A stretch of 64,000 nucleotides of DNA from Rhodobacterales bacterium (lineage in GTDB: Bacteria > Pseudomonadota > Alphaproteobacteria > Rhodobacterales > Rhodobacteraceae): positions 62,001 to 126,000 of the forward strand of contig JANYFE010000014.1 of assembly GCA_025362795.1 (NCBI GenBank). Reading direction: 5' to 3'. The translations under genes and the position numbers were made by a program. The notes under the pieces are model-generated. The model searched no databases. It was not told the origin of the DNA and saw nothing but the letters and a program-made list of their open reading frames with translations. Shown in pieces: positions 59,475 to 64,000 of this stretch (the first letter of the stretch is position 1; each line of letters opens with the position of its first letter).

Positions 59475-62400
59475 ATGCGTGGTTTTGCGGTGCGGGCCTT
59501 GGCCATTCTGTCTTTCGGGGTGCTGCTGACCGGCACAGGAATGGCCCTTGCCGATGATCTGATTCCGGCCAAGCGCCTCGCGCTCAGTGAAAATACCGAC
59601 ATGCCGGGCGGCGATCTGGCTTCGATCTTCGACACCACGCTCGAGGCGTGCGAAATCGCCACCCTGACCAACAAACAGGCCCGGGCGTTCACCTTTAACA
59701 CCAAGAACGGCTCGTGTTTTCCCAAGGGTGCCGTGGGCACCACCGCGCAGTTTGACGGGGCCTATTCCGGCGTCGTGATTGCCGCCGACAAGGGGGCAGA
59801 GGCGCTGGCCCAGACCCGCCGCCCCGAACTGGCCTTCCTGCCCGGCTACGACATCTCGCCCGCCACCGATCTGGCCAAGAACATGGCCAACCTGCATGTC
59901 ACCGATGGCTATACCGCAGCGGACCATCTGGCCTCGGCCAAGGATGCCGAATCCAACGGCGATCTGGACGGCGCCTACCGGTTCGTCGGGGCCGCGCTGA
60001 ACGTGCAGGATTCCGCCGCCAACTGGCTGGAATACGCCCGCCTGCTGCTCGCCGCCGCCGAGACGAACACCAACGAGGCGGGCAACATGCGCGACGCCGC
60101 CTTCCGCGCCACGATCAACGCCTATCTGCGCGCCGATGGCAAACCCTTGCAGCATTCGATCCTGGTGATGATGGGTCAGGCGCTGGAAAAGATGGAACGC
60201 GGCCGTGACACCGTGCAGGCGCTGCGTCTGGCCCAACAGCTGCAACCGCGCGACGACACCGCCAAGGCGCTGGATGACGCGATCGGCAAATACGGCTTCC
60301 GCGTCGTCGACAACGAAGTGCAGACCGACACCGACCGCCCGCGCATCTGCGTCAACTTTTCCGAAGACCTCGTGAAATCCGGGGTGGATTATGCCACCTT
60401 CGTGCAGCTGCCGGATGCCGGCATGTCGGTGTCGTCCGACGGCTACCGCCAGCTGTGTGTCGAGGGCATTCAGCCCGGCGGCCGCTATACCGTGACGTTC
60501 CGCGAGGGGCTACCTGCCGCCGATGGCCAGTCGCTGGCCAAATCCGTCCCGATCACCGCCTTTATCAAGGACCGCTCGCCCGGCGTCCGCTTCACCGGCC
60601 GGGGTTATGTCCTGCCGCGCACCGGCGATGCGTCGATCCCGGTCGTCACTGTCAACACCACCAAATTGGATCTGGAAGTCTACCGTGTCACCGACCGCAA
60701 CCTGTTGCGCATCATGCAGAACGGCTATTTCGACACGCCGATGTATGACTATCAGGAACAGGATTTCGAAGGCCAGATGGGCACCAAAATCTGGAACGGC
60801 AGCGCGGTCGTCGGCCAGGACGTGAACAAGGATGTCACCACCCGCCTGCCGCTGAACGATGCGATCAAGGGCCAGCCCGCAGGCATCTATGCCCTGCGCG
60901 CCATCGTCCCCGGCGTTGACCCCTATACCATCCCGCCATCGTGGCAGTGGTTTGTCGTGTCCGACCTCGGCCTGACCACACTCAGCGGCGTAGACGGCCT
61001 GCATGTTGTCGTCCGGTCGCTTGGCACCGCTGGCCCGAAACCCGGCGTCACGCTGGAACTGCTGTCGCAGGCCAATGAAATCCTCGGCACCACCACCACG
61101 GACGCTGATGGCTTTGCCACCTTTGATGTCGGCCTGCAACGCGGCACCGGGTCCGCCGCACCCGCGCTGGTCGTCGCCCGCGACGGCAAGGACACCACCG
61201 CCGATCTGGCCTTCCTGTCGCTGACCGACCCCGAGTTTGACCTGTCCGACCGCGGGGTCGAGGGGCAAGAGGCGGCCCCCCCCGTCGATGTGTTCCTGAC
61301 CACCGACCGCGGCGCTTACCGCGCTGGCGAAACCGTCCACGCCACCGCCCTGGCGCGCGATTCCGAATCGCAGGCGTTGGATGGATTGCCGCTGACCGGC
61401 ATCCTGTCGCGGCCCGATGGCGTCGAATATGTCCGCGCACTGGCCAATGATGCGGGCGCGGGCGGCCATGTCTACGACTTCCCCATCGCCGGCAATGCGC
61501 CGCGCGGCACTTGGCGGCTGGACGTCTACGGCGATCTTGACGCCGCCGCCCTGACCTCGAAAACCTTTCTGGTCGAAGATTTCCTGCCCGAACGCATCGA
61601 CTTCAAACTCGCGCTGTCCGACGACCCGATCCGCCTTGGCGACGTGCCGCCGCTCAGTGTCGATGCCCGATACCTGTTTGGTGCGCCGGGTGCTGACCTT
61701 GCCATTGAAGGCGAGGTGCTGATCCGCGCCGCCCAAAGCCTCGACAGCTGGCCCGGCTATACGTTCGGCAAGTATGACGACGCCTTTAGTGCGCAGGTCG
61801 CCTCGTTCAGCGACATTCGCACCGATGAAAAAGGGCAGGCCACCATCGACGCCGCCCTGCCCGAAGTCGAAGATCCCAAACGCCCGCTGGAAGGCCTGTT
61901 CGTGGTCCGTGTCGCCGAAGGCTCCGGCCGACCGGTGGAACGCCGCATCACCCGCCTGTTGACCCCGTCCGCCCCGATGATCGGCGTCAAGCCGCTGTTC
62001 GACGAGGTCGTTCCCGAAGGCAAAGACGCCAGCTTCAACCTGATCGGCATCGATCCGGACACCAAAGCCACCGCGATGACGGTGCATTGGGACATGACGC
62101 GCATCGAAACCCATTACCAATGGTATCAGACCAATGGGTCGTGGAACTGGGAGGCTGTGACCGTCCGCAACAAGGTGGCGTCCGGTGACAGTGCGCTTGG
62201 CGACCAGCCCACCGTCATTTCCGCCCCGGTGCAGTGGGGCGAATACGAACTGAACGTCGCCCGCAATGATGGCGAAGTGGCCGTGACCTCGACCACCTTC
62301 TACGCCGGCTGGTATGCGCCCGCCGATGTGTCATCGACGCCCGACACGCTGCAACTGTCTCTGGACAAACCGCAATACAAGGCGGGGGATACCGCCATGC

Positions 62401-64000
62401 TGCGCATCGTCCCCCGCGCCGCAGGTACGGCACTGGTGTCCGTCCTGTCCAACCGCCTGATCACCATGAAGGCGGTCGAGGTGACAGAGGGCGAAAACCT
62501 GATTCCGCTGCAAGTCACCGACGACTGGGGCACCGGCGTCTATGTCACGGCCTCAGTGTTGCGTCCGATGGATGTGGCCGCAGGCCGCAACCCCGCCCGC
62601 GCCCTCGGCCTCGCCTTCGCCAAGATCGACCCCGGCAGCCGTGCCCTGCAAGCCACGATTGAAACCGCCCCCGAAGCCGCGCCGCGCGGCCCCTTGGATG
62701 TGGCCGTCAAAGTCGCAGGGCTGGAACCCGGCGACACCGCCTATGCCACCATCGCCGCCGTTGACGTCGGCATCCTGAACCTCACCGGCTTCGCCCCGCC
62801 CGATCCGCAGGACCACTACTTCGGCCAGCGCAAACTTGGTCTGGGCATCCGTGACATCTACGGTCGCCTGCTCGATGGCCTCACCGGCGCACAGGGCGAG
62901 GTCAAATCCGGCGGTGACGCGGGCGCACAGGCCCGCCTGCAAGCCCCACCCCCGACTGAGGAACTGGTGTCCTATTTCACCGGCCCGGTCACGGTCGGCG
63001 CAGACGGTTACGCCCGTGCCAGCTTTGATCTGCCGTCGTTCAACGGCACCGTCAAGATCATGGCCGTGGTCTGGTCCAAACGCGGCGTCGGCCAGGCTTC
63101 TGCCGACGTTCTGGTCCGCGACCCGGTTGTCGTCACCGCCAGCCTGCCGCGCTTCATGCAACCCGGCGACCAAAGCCGCCTGCTTCTGGAAATCGTCCAC
63201 GCCAGCGGACCTGCCGGCACGATGCAACTCGCCGTCACCTCCAGCGGCCTGACGCTGGGCAAGGTGCCGACTGAATTCACCCTGGGCGACCTGCAAAAGA
63301 CCAGCTTTGAAATCCCGGTCACCGCTGCCGCGATCGGCCTGCAAACCATCGAAGTCACCCTGACCACGCCGGATGGCAAAGTCCTGACCAAAGACCTGAA
63401 ACTCCCGGTGCAGGCCAACGACCCCGTCACCGCCCACACCAGCCGCCTCGACCTCGCCAATGGCAAAAGCTTTACCTTTGACGAAAACGTCTTTGCCGGT
63501 CTGATGCCCGGCACCGGTCGCGCGACGATGGCGATTGGTCCCCTGGCCCGCCTGAACGCCCCCGGCGTTCTGGCGGCGCTCGATGCCTATCCCTATGGCT
63601 GCACCGAACAGATCACCTCCAAAGCCCTGCCGCTCCTGTATTTCGATCAGGTGGCGCAAGCGATGGACCTGCCCGGCGCGAACGACATCAAGGGCCGCGT
63701 GCAACAGGCCATTGAAGCCGTCCTGACCAACCAAAGCTCGTCCGGCAGCTATGGCCTGTGGGGCCCCGGCGAAGGCGACATGTGGCTTGACGCCTATGTC
63801 ACCGATTTCCTGTCGCGCGCCAAAGCCCAGGGCTTTGCCGTCCCCGACAAAGCCTTCCGCCAGTCGCTCGACAACCTGCGCAATCAGGTCAATTACTACT
63901 CCGACTTCGACAAGGGCGGCGAACCGCTCGCCTATGCCCTGATGGTCCTCGCTCGTGAAGGCGCCGCTGCTGTCGGCGATCTGCGCTATTATTCCGACGT
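59475..64000 (+). CDS. Alpha-2-macroglobulin family protein with PAN domain (partial, runs off the window)
   Basis: The frame from ATG at 59475 stays open to the window end, over 1500 residues. It has a signal peptide (M-R-G-F-A-V-R-A-L-A-I-L-S-F-G-V-L), a PAN/Apple-like domain (about residues 30-95), and a helical TPR-like region (130-275). MG-type beta domains follow, then the alpha-2-macroglobulin core around 1150-1240. The thioester motif G-C-T-E-Q has Cys at residue 1376 (codon 63600-63602). Such bacterial proteins trap attacking proteases covalently in the periplasm and are usually paired with a PBP1C-type gene downstream, which lies beyond this window if present. Confidence 0.93.
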   Translation, partial: MRGFAVRALAILSFGVLLTGTGMALADDLIPAKRLALSENTDMPGGDLASIFDTTLEACEIATLTNKQARAFTFNTKNGSCFPKGAVGTTAQFDGAYSGVVIAADKGAEALAQTRRPELAFLPGYDISPATDLAKNMANLHVTDGYTAADHLASAKDAESNGDLDGAYRFVGAALNVQDSAANWLEYARLLLAAAETNTNEAGNMRDAAFRATINAYLRADGKPLQHSILVMMGQALEKMERGRDTVQALRLAQQLQPRDDTAKALDDAIGKYGFRVVDNEVQTDTDRPRICVNFSEDLVKSGVDYATFVQLPDAGMSVSSDGYRQLCVEGIQPGGRYTVTFREGLPAADGQSLAKSVPITAFIKDRSPGVRFTGRGYVLPRTGDASIPVVTVNTTKLDLEVYRVTDRNLLRIMQNGYFDTPMYDYQEQDFEGQMGTKIWNGSAVVGQDVNKDVTTRLPLNDAIKGQPAGIYALRAIVPGVDPYTIPPSWQWFVVSDLGLTTLSGVDGLHVVVRSLGTAGPKPGVTLELLSQANEILGTTTTDADGFATFDVGLQRGTGSAAPALVVARDGKDTTADLAFLSLTDPEFDLSDRGVEGQEAAPPVDVFLTTDRGAYRAGETVHATALARDSESQALDGLPLTGILSRPDGVEYVRALANDAGAGGHVYDFPIAGNAPRGTWRLDVYGDLDAAALTSKTFLVEDFLPERIDFKLALSDDPIRLGDVPPLSVDARYLFGAPGADLAIEGEVLIRAAQSLDSWPGYTFGKYDDAFSAQVASFSDIRTDEKGQATIDAALPEVEDPKRPLEGLFVVRVAEGSGRPVERRITRLLTPSAPMIGVKPLFDEVVPEGKDASFNLIGIDPDTKATAMTVHWDMTRIETHYQWYQTNGSWNWEAVTVRNKVASGDSALGDQPTVISAPVQWGEYELNVARNDGEVAVTSTTFYAGWYAPADVSSTPDTLQLSLDKPQYKAGDTAMLRIVPRAAGTALVSVLSNRLITMKAVEVTEGENLIPLQVTDDWGTGVYVTASVLRPMDVAAGRNPARALGLAFAKIDPGSRALQATIETAPEAAPRGPLDVAVKVAGLEPGDTAYATIAAVDVGILNLTGFAPPDPQDHYFGQRKLGLGIRDIYGRLLDGLTGAQGEVKSGGDAGAQARLQAPPPTEELVSYFTGPVTVGADGYARASFDLPSFNGTVKIMAVVWSKRGVGQASADVLVRDPVVVTASLPRFMQPGDQSRLLLEIVHASGPAGTMQLAVTSSGLTLGKVPTEFTLGDLQKTSFEIPVTAAAIGLQTIEVTLTTPDGKVLTKDLKLPVQANDPVTAHTSRLDLANGKSFTFDENVFAGLMPGTGRATMAIGPLARLNAPGVLAALDAYPYGCTEQITSKALPLLYFDQVAQAMDLPGANDIKGRVQQAIEAVLTNQSSSGSYGLWGPGEGDMWLDAYVTDFLSRAKAQGFAVPDKAFRQSLDNLRNQVNYYSDFDKGGEPLAYALMVLAREGAAAVGDLRYYSD

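Overview
The window reads as chromosomal DNA of an alphaproteobacterium of the Rhodobacteraceae (Rhodobacter/Roseobacter relatives). The evidence is high GC with strong third-position GC bias, a CcrM-type GANTC methyltransferase, short GC-rich intergenic hairpin families of the kind seen in this family, and typical gene content (DUF2794, IalB-family protein, cytochrome c', DUF721 beside a DsbA-like protein, PAN-domain alpha-2-macroglobulin). I assign the family by inference from gene content, without a database search. I saw no integrase, transposase, phage genes, CRISPR array, tRNA or rRNA gene. Genes are dense, on both strands, in short operons joined by 4-bp ATGA/GTGA or TGATG overlaps.

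Region by region. 1-3.5 kb (minus): ffh, three GNAT acetyltransferases in tandem, a chorismate mutase and rpsP, all tightly coupled. 3.7-6.7 kb: a DoxX-like membrane protein divergent from a LysR regulator, then an exported alkaline phosphatase superfamily protein. 6.8-10.3 kb (minus): RNase R and an MltB-type lytic transglycosylase. 10.6-14.5 kb: cytochrome c', two tandem I78 inhibitors, the glutathione-dependent formaldehyde dehydrogenase frmA, a glycine-zipper lipoprotein and a NYN-LOTUS protein. 14.5-19 kb: a RidA-family protein, a membrane-anchored winged-helix protein overlapping a small exported protein, rnhB and ccrM. 19-30.5 kb: cytochrome b561, alkB, mutY, DUF721/DsbA-like/CoA-transferase operon, an AlkX/YcaQ-like glycosylase, a CPA2 antiporter, gfa, a fatty acid desaturase and rlmN. 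30.7-38.6 kb: an RTX protein, IalB-family protein, a ReAV-type asparaginase, DUF2794, an NlpC/P60 peptidase with an M17 aminopeptidase, and a beta-carbonic anhydrase. 38.6-50.1 kb: a frameshifted MuiA-family gene, a class III aminotransferase, a TPR protein, a decayed membrane-protein remnant, asd, a capsule-type protein, an MFS transporter, trhO, pncA-pncB and arfB. 50.1-64 kb: a leader-peptide/terminator arrangement before arfB, a VUT-family transporter, a phytase-like esterase, mepA, a UMF1-type MFS transporter, YggT, recQ, a large soluble hybrid histidine kinase and a thioester alpha-2-macroglobulin running off the end.

Most genes are housekeeping: protein targeting, RNA and DNA processing, cell-wall turnover, NAD salvage and formaldehyde detoxification (frmA and gfa, about 14 kb apart). 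The most unusual feature is at 50.13-50.30 kb on the minus strand. An 18-codon ORF carries a Shine-Dalgarno sequence complementary to 14 nt of the 16S rRNA tail. It is followed by a segment able to pair with that Shine-Dalgarno, then a strong intrinsic terminator about 30 nt before the ribosome-rescue gene arfB. This looks like a translation-sensing attenuator or a small RNA. Also notable are three GANTC sites spaced 22 and 11 bp in front of ccrM, the membrane-tethered winged-helix protein, several families of palindromic repeats, and two broken genes.
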